Origin: Arthrobacter pigmenti | GTDB lineage: Bacteria; Actinomycetota; Actinomycetes; Actinomycetales; Micrococcaceae | Length of the DNA: 64,000 nucleotides | NCBI RefSeq assembly: GCF_011927905.1 | Contig: NZ_JAATJL010000001.1 | Span: forward strand, 2,914,001-2,978,000 | Reading direction: 5' to 3' | Shown: positions 25,854-34,578 of the stretch, in pieces | Position numbering within the stretch: the stretch's first letter is position 1 | Layout of the letters: the number at the start of each line of letters is the position of its first letter | Notes under the pieces: model-generated | What the model saw: only the letters and a program-made list of their open reading frames with translations | Told to the model about the DNA's origin: nothing | Database searches by the model: none | Program-made: the position numbers and the translations under genes

Positions 25854-27842
25854 CTAGTGGCAGCCGCCCGCTTCAGAATGCCCGACGGCGGTGCCCGCGG
25901 CACCGCTTGCCGCTGCACTTCCGGAAGCACAGTGGCCCGACGACGACGGCGGCACGTTCAGTGTGGGGTTGGCGTCGAAGAATCCGTGCGGCTTCAGTGT
26001 GAAACCGGTGGTGTCGACGGGCATGATCGGCCAGTCCTCGGGCCGCGGGAAGTGGGTCAGCCCGAAGGAGTGCCACACGACGAGGTCCTGCCCGTCGAGG
26101 TCGCGGTCCTGCGCGACATACGCCGGAAGGCCGGCACCGCCGGGGTGCTGGTTCACGAAGTCGCCGGCGGCGTAGAGCTCATCCTCGGCATGCTGCGTGA
26201 CCCAGAGGTGGCGGCGGGCGAAAGCCGCGCGTGAAGCGATCGAGGAATCATCCGCCATGGCCAGCGTCGGGCCGCCCTCCGGGTAGAGGGTGTAGCCCAC
26301 CGGGTGACCGAGGTGGTTCAGCGACTGAGGGTTGCTGATGTGCCACACGCGGCCCTTGGTGCCGTCGGCATCGCGGACCGCATCGGATTCGCGGGCCAGC
26401 AGCGTGCGCTTCAGGGTGAAGGCGTTGCCGTGCGGGTTGCCGTCACCCTTGGGCAGGCGCACGAGGTCGAGTTCCTCGACGCGGTTCGTGTCGCCGTCGA
26501 CCATCATGTCCAGGCGGGCACTGAAGAGGTGCTGGTGGTACGGAGCTCCGAGTCCCGGGGCGATTTCCGAGGCGTAGGGGTAGTCCTTGTCCGGCAGGGC
26601 AGCGGTGAAGACGATGCCGGTTGCCTTGGCCTCGAACTCGATGGTGCCGTCGAGGTAGAGGTACCAGTAGAAGCCGTAGTCGTAGTTGCCGACGGTGGTG
26701 AAGAAGGAGACCACGAGGCGGCGGTTGCGGCGGACCTCGTTGGAGCCTGCCCACTCGTCCGTGTGCTTCCACAGGATCCCGGCGTCTTCCTCGTGGATGC
26801 AGATGCCGTTGTCGATGGTGCGCGGGTTGCCGAAGTCGTCGGCGACGATCGGCGAGAGGTAGGTGATTTCGCCCAGGCAGTCACAGCCGAGCTTGAGCGA
26901 GTTGGCGTCGCGGCCCACCAGGTATTCGCCGGAGTCGAAGTAGTTCTGCCAGTTCCGGTACGGCGAGGGGTCACCGTACGGGACCACCATTTCGGAGATC
27001 GATGCGCGGTGGATCAGCGGGCGCCGTCGTCCTTCGTGAGTGAAGTGGAGCTGCTGGAGGACCAGGCCTTCCCGGGCATCGAAGCCGACGCGCAGGTCCC
27101 AACCGGCCCACGACAGGTGGTTGCCCTCAAGTGTGAAGCTGGGCCCCTCGGGCTGCGTGATTTCGATCGGCTTGAGGTCCGTGCGGTGTTCGCCGTGGAT
27201 CGCGGCCTCGGTGTAGTTACCGTTGACCGCGGGAACGTCCACCGGGCCGTCGTCGATCAGGTGATCCACCCGGCGCTTCTCGACGTCGACAAACGCCACG
27301 AGGCCGTCGATCGGGTGCGCCCACGCGTGGTCGCTTGCGTGGTCCTGCCGGAAACCGAGGCCGCGCAGGAGCCGCTTGCCGGTCTCGTTCTCGTACTCGA
27401 AGACGCCTGCAGACAGCGGCGCCACCCGGACCTGCGCCGGCGTGAGCCCGCGGGAGGCCAGCGCGGCCATCCACTGCGGATCCTTGGCGAGGATCTCCTC
27501 GATGATCTCGAATTCTTCGAAGAGTACCGGCAGTTGGCCGTCGACGGCGGGATTCAACTCGCGCCGGTCGAGCACTTCATGGCGGGTCAACGACAGACGA
27601 ACATCCAGCGAGCGCGACAGCGCTGCGTCCCAGAGCATGACGCGGACGGTCCGGTCGATGTCGTCGGCTCCATGCAGGGCGGACTTCGGCGGATCGATCA
27701 GGCCCAGGTAGGCGAAGCGGGTGGTCTCTTCAACGAGGCCTGCGCCGGCGAGGATGCACCGGGCTTCGCGGATTTCCTCGGCAGTGAGCTGCTCCAGCGG
27801 ATGCTGCGTCCGCGCAGCCGGAGCGGATATCTGTTGGGTCAT
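25854..27842 (-). CDS. Copper-containing primary-amine oxidase (tyramine/phenethylamine oxidase type)
   Basis: The 662-residue enzyme oxidises primary amines to aldehyde, ammonia and hydrogen peroxide. The topaquinone-forming motif [17 protein letters not shown] is present. The copper ligands appear as the H-x-H in [14 protein letters not shown] and the third histidine in [15 protein letters not shown]. The overall sequence and length match the Arthrobacter enzyme family. The start at 27842 follows AGGAAG by six bases; the longer frame to 27911 enters the promoter region. The tail (GHCASGS... GHSEAGGCH) is rich in His and Cys. The aldehyde dehydrogenase and permease across the divergent promoter complete the pathway. 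Confidence 0.93.
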   Translation of the reverse strand: MTQQISAPAARTQHPLEQLTAEEIREARCILAGAGLVEETTRFAYLGLIDPPKSALHGADDIDRTVRVMLWDAALSRSLDVRLSLTRHEVLDRRELNPAVDGQLPVLFEEFEIIEEILAKDPQWMAALASRGLTPAQVRVAPLSAGVFEYENETGKRLLRGLGFRQDHASDHAWAHPIDGLVAFVDVEKRRVDHLIDDGPVDVPAVNGNYTEAAIHGEHRTDLKPIEITQPEGPSFTLEGNHLSWAGWDLRVGFDAREGLVLQQLHFTHEGRRRPLIHRASISEMVVPYGDPSPYRNWQNYFDSGEYLVGRDANSLKLGCDCLGEITYLSPIVADDFGNPRTIDNGICIHEEDAGILWKHTDEWAGSNEVRRNRRLVVSFFTTVGNYDYGFYWYLYLDGTIEFEAKATGIVFTAALPDKDYPYASEIAPGLGAPYHQHLFSARLDMMVDGDTNRVEELDLVRLPKGDGNPHGNAFTLKRTLLARESDAVRDADGTKGRVWHISNPQSLNHLGHPVGYTLYPEGGPTLAMADDSSIASRAAFARRHLWVTQHAEDELYAAGDFVNQHPGGAGLPAYVAQDRDLDGQDLVVWHSFGLTHFPRPEDWPIMPVDTTGFTLKPHGFFDANPTLNVPPSSSGHCASGSAAASGAAGTAVGHSEAGGCH

Positions 27843-27864
27843 GGCACTTCCTGAAAGTCGAGTT

Positions 27865-27888
27865 TTGGTGGTACAACTGTTCAACCAA
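27865..27888. promoter_or_regulatory. Imperfect 24-bp palindrome in the amine oxidase promoter region
   Basis: TTGGTGG (27865-27871) and TTCAACCAA (27880-27888) are the arms of a 24-bp dyad in which 9 of 12 base pairs match. It lies 23-46 bases before the amine oxidase start, in the divergent region to the 27962 gene. The size suits a TetR dimer site. Confidence 0.45.
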
Positions 27889-27961
27889 CTTTTTGATGTT
27901 ACGCACATCACGTGCCGGTCGTAAAGCCCGCAGTTCGGGCAGCCGACAAGTCAGGAGGGAA

Positions 27962-28453
27962 ATGCATCCGCTCACTCAGTGGCGCTCCGTGCGCCCGCCA
28001 ACCCTGCGCCCGCCAGCCGGCCGGATTCAGGTTGGCCTTGTCAGCACCGCAGTGGTTGTGAGCACCACTGCGCATGCCGGCGCAGCAGCTTCCGAACCGG
28101 CAGGTGGCATGGCCTGGTGGATGGCGGCGATGGCTGTCGCGTGCCTTGCCTGCGCCGCCCCGTTGGTTGGCCGACGACGCTGCACCTCGCGCGCGGCGGA
28201 GCACCTGCTGGGCATGGGCGTTGTCATGATCCTGATTCACCTCGCCGTTCTCGCCATGCCGTCGGCGGGGTCCCACCACGGCACTGCGCAGGGTGCCGAA
28301 TCAGCCCACGACGGCGCGATGCTCGCTCTCCTCGGAGTCGAGCTTCTGTGCCTGATATTGGCCTCCACTGCCCTGCGCGTCGGTCGACACAGCCTCCCCG
28401 TACACGTCCGCACGGCAGCACAGCCACTGCCCACCACCCACGCTATTTCCTAG
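27962..28453 (+). CDS. Small integral membrane protein of unknown function, next to copper amine oxidase
   Basis: The 163-residue protein has about three to four hydrophobic helices (around residues 30-45, 50-65, 82-98 and 120-136). A loop rich in histidine sits between the last two (MPSAGSHHGTAQGAESAHDGAM). The ATG is preceded by CAGGAGGG at short spacing. It is the first gene of the plus-strand run leading to the aldehyde dehydrogenase and amine permease, and it is divergent from the copper amine oxidase. I do not recognise a family. A role in copper delivery is only a suggestion from the His-rich loop and the neighbour. Confidence 0.75.
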   Translation: MHPLTQWRSVRPPTLRPPAGRIQVGLVSTAVVVSTTAHAGAAASEPAGGMAWWMAAMAVACLACAAPLVGRRRCTSRAAEHLLGMGVVMILIHLAVLAMPSAGSHHGTAQGAESAHDGAMLALLGVELLCLILASTALRVGRHSLPVHVRTAAQPLPTTHAIS

Positions 28454-28468
28454 AGCCCGAGGAGCATC

Positions 28469-29962
28469 ATGAGCACCAGCACCACCTTCTCCACCGACTG
28501 GCACAGCCGCGCCGAGGCGCTGGCCATCGACGGCCGCGCCTTTATCAACGGACGCCGTGCGTCAGCCGGCGACCAGCTCACCCGGCCAACCATAAGCCCG
28601 ATTGACGGCCGCACACTGGCGGACCTCGCCGCCTGCCGGGGTGCCGACGTCGATAGTGCGGTTGCCGCTGCCCGGCGTGCCTTCCCGTCGTGGTCGCGCA
28701 GTGGCGCGGCTCAGCGCAAGGAGACGCTGCTCGCGGTCGCGGTGCTGATGGAACAGCACGCCGACGAGCTGGCCCTGCTGGAAACCCTGGACAGCGGCAA
28801 GCCGATCCTGCAGACGACGACGGTCGACGTTCCCGGCGCTATCTCCACGCTGCGCTGGTACGCCGAGGCGGCCGACAAGCAGAGCGGCGAGCTGCCGGCA
28901 GTTCCTCCCGGCGCCACAGCACTGGTGACACGGGAACCTTTGGGGGTGGTGGCCGCCGTCGTGCCTTGGAATTATCCGCTGGAGATTGCAATCTGGAAGA
29001 TTGCCCCGGCTCTTGCCGCCGGAAACACCATGGTGCTCAAGCCGGCCGAGCAGACCTCACTCAGCGTCCTACGGGTTGCCGAACTGGCCACTGAGGCTGG
29101 CCTGCCCGATGGAGTGCTGAACATCATCACGGGCACCGGTCGGGAAGTGGGTGCCGCGCTGGCGCACCACATGGACGTCGACGCGCTCGCGTTCACCGGG
29201 TCCACTGCCGTGTCACGGACGCTGCTCGAGGCGTCCGGTAAGAGCAATCTGAAGCGGCTCAGCCTGGAGGCCGGCGGCAAGAGTTCCAACGTTGTCTTCG
29301 CCGATACCGCTGACCTTGCAACCGCGGCCGCGAAAGCGGCGTTCGGCGCGTTCTACAACCAGGGACAGGTCTGCTCGGCGAACTCGCGCATCCTGGTTCA
29401 GCGTGAAGTGCACGATGAGTTCGCCGCACTGCTCGCCAAGGCAGCGGCAGAGTACAGAACCGCGGATCCGCTCGCCGGCCTCGAAGGGAACGGATCGCTG
29501 ATCAGCGGCGCCCACACCGACGACGTCGAACGCTGGATTGTGCGCGGACGCACCGAGGGTGAGGTGCTTTTCGGTGGCGAGCGCCGTGAGATTCGAGGCT
29601 CGGACGCTTACCTGGAGCCGACACTGTTGGGCGGCCTGCCTGCGGACCATGACGTCCACCGAGACGAAATCTTCGGGCCGGTGGCGGTGCTGCATGCCTT
29701 CGACACGGAGTCTGAGGCGGTGTCCCTCGCGAACGCAACGGACTACGGCCTGGCGGCGTCTGTTTGGACGTCGGACCTGTCGCGTGCGCACCGGGTAGCG
29801 GGGGATCTGCTGGCCGGCACGGTGTCCGTGAACACCGTCGACGCACTGGGCAACACCACGCCGTTCGGCGGCTTTAAGCAGTCCGGTTTCGGGCGCGACC
29901 TGTCCCTGTACGCCTTCGACAACTACACCGCACCGAAGACCACATGGATCCAGTTCGGCTGA
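28469..29962 (+). CDS. Aldehyde dehydrogenase (amine-derived aldehyde, betaine/phenylacetaldehyde type)
   Basis: The 497-residue NAD(P)-dependent enzyme has PWNYPLEIAIWKIAPALAAGN, FTGSTAVSRTLLEAS, the general-base segment RLSLEAGGKSSNVVF and the nucleophile segment NQGQVCSANSRILV. The ending is GNTTPFGGFKQSGFGRDLSLYAFDNYTAPKTTWI. It should oxidise the aldehyde made by the amine oxidase to an acid. GAGGAG precedes the ATG. It starts 15 bases after the small membrane protein gene. The E-A-G-G-K form of the motif is a slight variant of the usual E-L-G-G-K. Confidence 0.92.
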   Translation: MSTSTTFSTDWHSRAEALAIDGRAFINGRRASAGDQLTRPTISPIDGRTLADLAACRGADVDSAVAAARRAFPSWSRSGAAQRKETLLAVAVLMEQHADELALLETLDSGKPILQTTTVDVPGAISTLRWYAEAADKQSGELPAVPPGATALVTREPLGVVAAVVPWNYPLEIAIWKIAPALAAGNTMVLKPAEQTSLSVLRVAELATEAGLPDGVLNIITGTGREVGAALAHHMDVDALAFTGSTAVSRTLLEASGKSNLKRLSLEAGGKSSNVVFADTADLATAAAKAAFGAFYNQGQVCSANSRILVQREVHDEFAALLAKAAAEYRTADPLAGLEGNGSLISGAHTDDVERWIVRGRTEGEVLFGGERREIRGSDAYLEPTLLGGLPADHDVHRDEIFGPVAVLHAFDTESEAVSLANATDYGLAASVWTSDLSRAHRVAGDLLAGTVSVNTVDALGNTTPFGGFKQSGFGRDLSLYAFDNYTAPKTTWIQFG

Positions 29963-30142
29963 ATTTCTTCATCTGGTGAAGTGATGAAGTGTATCGCCAT
30001 TCAATGGTTTACGTGATGCAACTCACGAGCCTACGCTTCTGGCAGTACCTGACCTCTCCGCCCTCCCTGATTTGAGGGACGACCGCAACCTTCTCGCCAG
30101 TTTCGCAACGTAGCAAACTTAAGCCATAGCAAAGGACCGACC

Positions 30143-31660
30143 ATGGACCAGCCAGTAGGCAAGACCCGCCTTGCCGAGGAGCAGAGCAAGCATCTACAGA
30201 AATCCCTCGGCCGCTTCGACATCCTCCTGCTGGTTGTCGCTGCGGTCATCTCGGTCGAGGTTCTCGGGCAGGTCTCGGGCTTCGGCGGAGAGACCTTCAC
30301 CTGGACCCTCATCCTGGCCATCACCTTCATGATCCCTTACGGCCTCATCTTCGCGGAGACCGGCGGCGCGTTCACCGAGGAAGGTGGGGTGTACGTCTGG
30401 ACAAAGATGGCTTACGGCCGCGTGGTCGCCGCGATCACCTCGCTCTTCACCTGGGTGACGCAGCCGGTTTGGGTCGGCGGAGCCATGGCCTTCGTGGCGG
30501 TGGAGACCTGGTCCGAGTATGTCGGCCACATCGAGGCCGGCAGCGTTGGGGACTACGCCTTCAAACTGGCCTTCATCTGGATCACGGTGACCTCCGCGAT
30601 CGTCAGCCTGAAGCACGGCAAGTGGCTGCCCTCGCTGGGCGCCATCCTCAAGGTTCTGTTCCTGACCTTCTTCATCCTCGTCACCATCGTGTACGGGGTG
30701 CAGCACGGCTTCAACGGTCTGGACCTCGGCTTCTTCTCCCCGACCCTCGCAGGCTTCCTCGGCGTGACTCCCCTGCTGCTGTTCTCCTTCCTCGGGTTCG
30801 AGTCCGGCAACAGCGCAGCGGGCGAGATGAAGAACCCCGCCAAGGACGTTCCCATCTCGGTGGCCCGCTCCTCGATGATCGCCGCCGCCAGCTACCTCCT
30901 GCCGATCCTCGCGATCCTGCTGGTGGTTCCGGTGGACCAGATCACCGGCATCGGTGGACTGTTCGGCGCGATCGCTACCGTCTACACCGTCTTCGGTGGT
31001 GCGGCTGAGATCATGCTGGCAGTTTCTGCGATGGTCTTCTGCTTTGTTCTGGTGTCCCAGGGCGCCGCGTGGATGATCATCAGCGACCGCATGCAGGCCA
31101 TGGCCGCCGCGGACGGTTCATTCTTCGGCGGGTTCTTCGGCCGGTTCCACCCGAGACTGGGCACGCCGATCCGCGTCAACACGCTGTCCGGTGTGGTGGC
31201 CACGCTGTTCATGCTCGCCGCGATGCAGCTTACGGGTACCAGCAGCGCGCTCTTCGGAGTGGTCCTTACCATCGCGATCTCCACGTTCCTGCTCAGCTAC
31301 CTCCTGGCCATCCCGGCGGCCGTCCGGTTGCGCACCAAGTATCCCCAGACCCACCGCCCCTTCAAGGTTCCCGTGTCCGACTCCGGATTCAAGGTGCTGG
31401 GCGCGATCTGCTTCAGTTGGATCCTGATCGGCTCCTGGGTGGCCATCTTCCCGGGCACGCTGGACGTACTCTTCGGCCTGGAATACAACTTCGAGGAAAT
31501 CTGGGGCGTCTCGCAGTTCACGTTCGAGGCCTTCGCGCTCGGCACCCTCGGCTGCATCCTCGCCCTCGGGGTTGTGGGCTATGTCCGCGGCAGGAAGGTC
31601 CGCGACGCCGGAGGTACCCGCGAGGTCATCGAGGATGAAGCGTTCACGTCCGGCGTCTGA
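30143..31660 (+). CDS. APC family amino acid/amine permease
   Basis: The 505-residue protein has about 12 helices and a short cytoplasmic start (MDQPVGKTRLAEEQSKHLQKSLGRFDI). The conserved first helix region with glycines is followed by FAETGGAFTEEGGVYVWTKMAYG, a hallmark of the APC superfamily. GLEYNFEE appears near the end. By position after the aldehyde dehydrogenase and facing the amine oxidase, it should import the amine substrate. AAAGGA precedes the ATG. A strong terminator follows. Confidence 0.9.
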   Translation: MDQPVGKTRLAEEQSKHLQKSLGRFDILLLVVAAVISVEVLGQVSGFGGETFTWTLILAITFMIPYGLIFAETGGAFTEEGGVYVWTKMAYGRVVAAITSLFTWVTQPVWVGGAMAFVAVETWSEYVGHIEAGSVGDYAFKLAFIWITVTSAIVSLKHGKWLPSLGAILKVLFLTFFILVTIVYGVQHGFNGLDLGFFSPTLAGFLGVTPLLLFSFLGFESGNSAAGEMKNPAKDVPISVARSSMIAAASYLLPILAILLVVPVDQITGIGGLFGAIATVYTVFGGAAEIMLAVSAMVFCFVLVSQGAAWMIISDRMQAMAAADGSFFGGFFGRFHPRLGTPIRVNTLSGVVATLFMLAAMQLTGTSSALFGVVLTIAISTFLLSYLLAIPAAVRLRTKYPQTHRPFKVPVSDSGFKVLGAICFSWILIGSWVAIFPGTLDVLFGLEYNFEEIWGVSQFTFEAFALGTLGCILALGVVGYVRGRKVRDAGGTREVIEDEAFTSGV

Positions 31661-31681
31661 TCGACGACCTTCCGGCTCTTC

Positions 31682-31715
31682 GCGCCCCGCTCCCACCCCC
31701 ACGGGAGCGGGGCGC
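31682..31715 (+). terminator. Rho-independent terminator after the APC permease
   Basis: GCGCCCCGCTCCC (31682-31694) and GGGAGCGGGGCGC (31703-31715) form a perfect 13-bp stem with an 8-nt loop, followed by TTTAT. It lies 21 bases after the permease stop. Confidence 0.9.
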
Positions 31716-31821
31716 TTTATCTCGAGTTCTCTTAGCCAGGACGCGCTGCATCGCTTTTTCTGATCTATTGGACCGGATTTATCCGCTATGCAGATGCAGT
31801 TTGACTCGCAAGAATTGATTC

Positions 31822-31836
31822 AGACACGGTGTCTGG
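31822..31836. promoter_or_regulatory. Perfect CAGACAC-g-GTGTCTG palindrome upstream of the flavin monooxygenase
   Basis: A 7+1+7 perfect palindrome lies about 100 bases before the start at 31939 and well past the preceding terminator, so it is in the promoter region of the next gene. It could be an operator; no regulator gene is adjacent on this side. Confidence 0.45.
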
Positions 31837-31938
31837 TCCTAACGACATCCGAGCCGACCCACCGCACGGGATGGCAAAAAGCACACCTTCGACGTCGTGC
31901 TCATCCAGTCCCTATTGCCCGAAACAGAGGAGATTTTC

Positions 31939-33216
31939 ATGCCCAGCCCCGAAGTTGAAGTTCTCGTTGTAGGCGCAGGCCAGGCCGGCGTCGCAATGAG
32001 CGAACATCTGAGCGAGCGGGGCATCCCGCACCTGGTCCTGGAACGTTCCCGCATCGCTGAACGGTGGCGCTCCGAACGGTGGGACTCCCTGGTTGCAAAC
32101 GGACCCGCGTGGCACGACCGCTTCCCGAGCATGGAGTTCACCGACGTAGAACCCGAGGCTTTCGCCTCCAAGGAACAGGTGGCAGACTACTTCGTCGCGT
32201 ATGCGGAGAAGATCGGCGCGCCCATCCGCTGTGGAGTAGAGGTGACCTCCGTACGCCGCAACGCCGGCGGCCCCGGCTTCCAGGTCACGACGTCAGCGGG
32301 AGACTTCTCGGCACGCTACGTCGTCGCCGCTACCGGCCCTTTCCAACGTCCGGTGATTCCCGCCGTCGTTCCCGAAACAGCTAACGTGACCCAACTGCAC
32401 TCCAGCAAGTACCGCAACCCGGATCAGCTTCGGGACGGTGCCGTGCTCGTGGTGGGCGCAGGGTCCTCGGGCGTCCAAATTGCCGCCGAAATTCAGCGAT
32501 CGGGCCGCCAGGTGTACCTGTCTGTCGGACCGCATGACCGGCCGCCGCGGAGCTACCGGGGCCAGGACTTCTGCTGGTGGCTTGGAGTACTCAATAAATG
32601 GGAGGCGTCCGCTCCCCCGCAGGGCGCAGAGCACGTGACGATCGCGGTGAGCGGAGCCGACGGCGGCCACACCGTCGACTTCCGAACCCTCTCGGACAAC
32701 GGGATCAAGCTGGTGGGCCGCACAACTTCTTTCGATGTTGGAACCATGCGGTTCGCCGGGGACCTGCGCGACAACATTGCCAACGGCGACGCGCACTACC
32801 TGGCGCTTCTCGACGAAGCAGACGCCTACGTGGAACGGAACGGCCTGGATCTCCCGGAGGAAACGGAAGCCCGTACGCTCCAGCCGGACCCGGAGAGCCT
32901 GACCAACCCGCTCCTCGAACTCGACCTCGCAGAGGCTGGAGTCACCTCGATCATTTGGGCGACCGGCTTTGCCGTCGACTACAGCTGGCTGCAGGTCGAT
33001 GCGTTCGACGAGAACGCCAGGCCGCGGCAGCGGCGGGGCGTTTCCGATGAGCCCGGCGTTTACTTCCTGGGGTTGCCGTGGCAGTCACGCCGCGGATCGA
33101 GCTTCATCTGGGGCGTGTGGCATGACGCCAAGTATGTGGCCGATCAGATCAGCATTCAGCGAGGTTATCTCGCGCACATCGAGGGGACAATCATGGCTGC
33201 GAGCGGGGTGGTGTGA
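31939..33216 (+). CDS. Flavin-containing monooxygenase-like NAD(P)/FAD oxidoreductase (CzcO/YUCCA-like)
   Basis: The 425-residue enzyme has an FAD fold (VLVVGAGQAGVAMSEHL, residues about 8-24). The HSSKYRNPDQL motif and a second dinucleotide fold (VLVVGAGSSGVQIAAEI, about residues 170-186) for NADPH follow, then IIWATGFAVDYSWL. This is the layout of bacterial FMO-like proteins that oxygenate amines, sulfides or ketones. The ATG at 31939 has GAGGAG at seven bases; the frame to 31897 lacks this. It stands alone between a terminator and a convergent LacI gene. Confidence 0.88.
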   Translation: MPSPEVEVLVVGAGQAGVAMSEHLSERGIPHLVLERSRIAERWRSERWDSLVANGPAWHDRFPSMEFTDVEPEAFASKEQVADYFVAYAEKIGAPIRCGVEVTSVRRNAGGPGFQVTTSAGDFSARYVVAATGPFQRPVIPAVVPETANVTQLHSSKYRNPDQLRDGAVLVVGAGSSGVQIAAEIQRSGRQVYLSVGPHDRPPRSYRGQDFCWWLGVLNKWEASAPPQGAEHVTIAVSGADGGHTVDFRTLSDNGIKLVGRTTSFDVGTMRFAGDLRDNIANGDAHYLALLDEADAYVERNGLDLPEETEARTLQPDPESLTNPLLELDLAEAGVTSIIWATGFAVDYSWLQVDAFDENARPRQRRGVSDEPGVYFLGLPWQSRRGSSFIWGVWHDAKYVADQISIQRGYLAHIEGTIMAASGVV

Positions 33217-33338
33217 GGTAGCGATGTGACGGACGTGCATTTCGGGGATCTGCCCACATCGTGGGAAGCTATGCGCCGCTCCGGGTGCATGAGAGCTTCT
33301 CCTGTTACACAGCACCTAAACGGACAAAGCGTGATTGG

Positions 33339-34409
33339 TTATGGTTTTGGGGTTGGGGGAGCGGCGACGGACCCACGGTTGATTAGCTTCGCCTCGAAAG
33401 TTGTCTCTGGCGCTTTTCCCCCGCGGAGGCGCCGGATGAGGGCGGTTGCTACAGCGACGCCGAGCTCATATACGGGCTGGGATACGACGGTGAGCGGCGG
33501 CGTGACGAGTCTCGTCCATGGGAGGTCATCGAACATCACGAAGGAGAGATCCGTCGGGATGTTGAGGCCAGCGTTCGCTATTTCTTCCAGCGCGCTGAGG
33601 GCGATCACGCTGTCGGAGGCCATGATCGCCGTTGCATCGAACGGCGGGGCCAGCAGTTCCCTCACAGTCTGACGAATGTTCTCGTCTGTGCCTGCATTCA
33701 GGCGCACCAAGGAGGAGGGAAACTCCTTCCCAGCCTCCTTGAAGGCTCGCCGCATACCTCCCAGTCGTTGAGCGACAGGGGTTGAACCAAGCGCAAATCC
33801 ATCTTCGTAACGGTTCGAACGGGTCCTAAGAGTGGAGATGTAGGCAACACGCTCATGCCCATTTTCGAGCAAGAGCTGTGCCGCCTCGAAGGACGCCTGT
33901 TCGGACGCAGTCGCGATCACGTCCACGTCCAAGCCCTCCACAGCCCGGTCCAGGAGGACGAGCGGTCGACCGGAATCGACTACCGCCTGGAGATGCGCGT
34001 TGTCATCTGATAGCACCGGCGCAATGATGAAGCCATCCACCCGCTTATCCTGCAGAACCCTTACTGCCTCCCGTTCTGCGGGGGCATCTTCGCCCGTGTT
34101 GATCAACAGAACGTCGTAACCGGCGGGCTGGGCCGTATCTGAAATTGCTCTCATGGCCAGGCTGAAGTACGGATTCTGGATGTCTCCAACCACTACGCCG
34201 ATGGTGTGGGACCGGCCGGTGTTCATGCTGCGGGCCAGCATGTTCGGGCGGTACCCCAGTTGCTCGGCTGCCTCCAGCACCCGTGACCTAACATCGCTGC
34301 TCACGGCTCCATAACCGCCGAGCGCTCGGGCTGTCTGCGCCTTGGACACTTTCGCTACGGCTGCGACATCGGCCACCGTCGTCTCCCGGCGAATCGAATT
34401 CGTGCTCAT
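33339..34409 (-). CDS. LacI family transcriptional regulator of the adjacent sugar importer
   Basis: The 356-residue protein has the LacI helix-turn-helix and hinge (TTVADVAAVAKVSKAQTARALGGYGAVSSDVRSRVLEAAEQLGYRPNMLARSM, about residues 9-62), then a ribose-binding-type effector domain (IGVVVGDIQNPYFSLAMRAI, VDGFIIAPVLSDDN). The ATG at 34409 gives the canonical LacI N terminus; the frame to 34508 would translate the operator sequence. It is divergent from the sugar importer operon and separated from it by two inverted operator copies, so it probably represses both itself and the operon. Confidence 0.92.
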   Translation of the reverse strand: MSTNSIRRETTVADVAAVAKVSKAQTARALGGYGAVSSDVRSRVLEAAEQLGYRPNMLARSMNTGRSHTIGVVVGDIQNPYFSLAMRAISDTAQPAGYDVLLINTGEDAPAEREAVRVLQDKRVDGFIIAPVLSDDNAHLQAVVDSGRPLVLLDRAVEGLDVDVIATASEQASFEAAQLLLENGHERVAYISTLRTRSNRYEDGFALGSTPVAQRLGGMRRAFKEAGKEFPSSLVRLNAGTDENIRQTVRELLAPPFDATAIMASDSVIALSALEEIANAGLNIPTDLSFVMFDDLPWTRLVTPPLTVVSQPVYELGVAVATALIRRLRGGKAPETTFEAKLINRGSVAAPPTPKP

Positions 34410-34463
34410 TGATGGACCTATCTCTCTGAGGAAGCGACGAACTACATCGTACTGATACGGACT

Positions 34464-34479
34464 TGTGAGTCCGGTCTCA
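34464..34479. promoter_or_regulatory. LacI-type operator, left copy
   Basis: TGTGAGTCCGGTCTCA is an imperfect palindrome (TGAG-n-CCGG-n-CTCA) of LacI type. It is the exact reverse complement of the right copy at 34494-34509; 14 bases containing CTATAC lie between them. It overlaps the control region of both divergent genes. Confidence 0.8.
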
Positions 34480-34493
34480 ATGCTATACCCTTG

Positions 34494-34509
34494 TGAGACC
34501 GGACTCACA
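34494..34509. promoter_or_regulatory. LacI-type operator, right copy
   Basis: TGAGACCGGACTCACA mirrors the left copy exactly. The centre-to-centre distance is 30 bases, about three helical turns, so two LacI dimers could bind on the same face of the DNA. Confidence 0.8.
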
Positions 34510-34578
34510 CGAGACGCGCATCACATCCGTGGAGTCCTCCTCCAGTCCCGAATCTCACTACCTGCCTTGGAGGCACCC

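Noticed and set aside
26304..27854. 516-codon plus-strand frame opposite the amine oxidase gene
   Set aside because: It is a mirror frame; the minus strand carries the full copper amine oxidase with topaquinone motif and copper ligands.
29967..29989. CTTCATC/GATGAAG inverted repeat after the aldehyde dehydrogenase
   Set aside because: The stem is only 7 bp with a 9-nt loop and no U tract, and the next gene on the same strand appears to belong to the same locus, so a terminator is doubtful.
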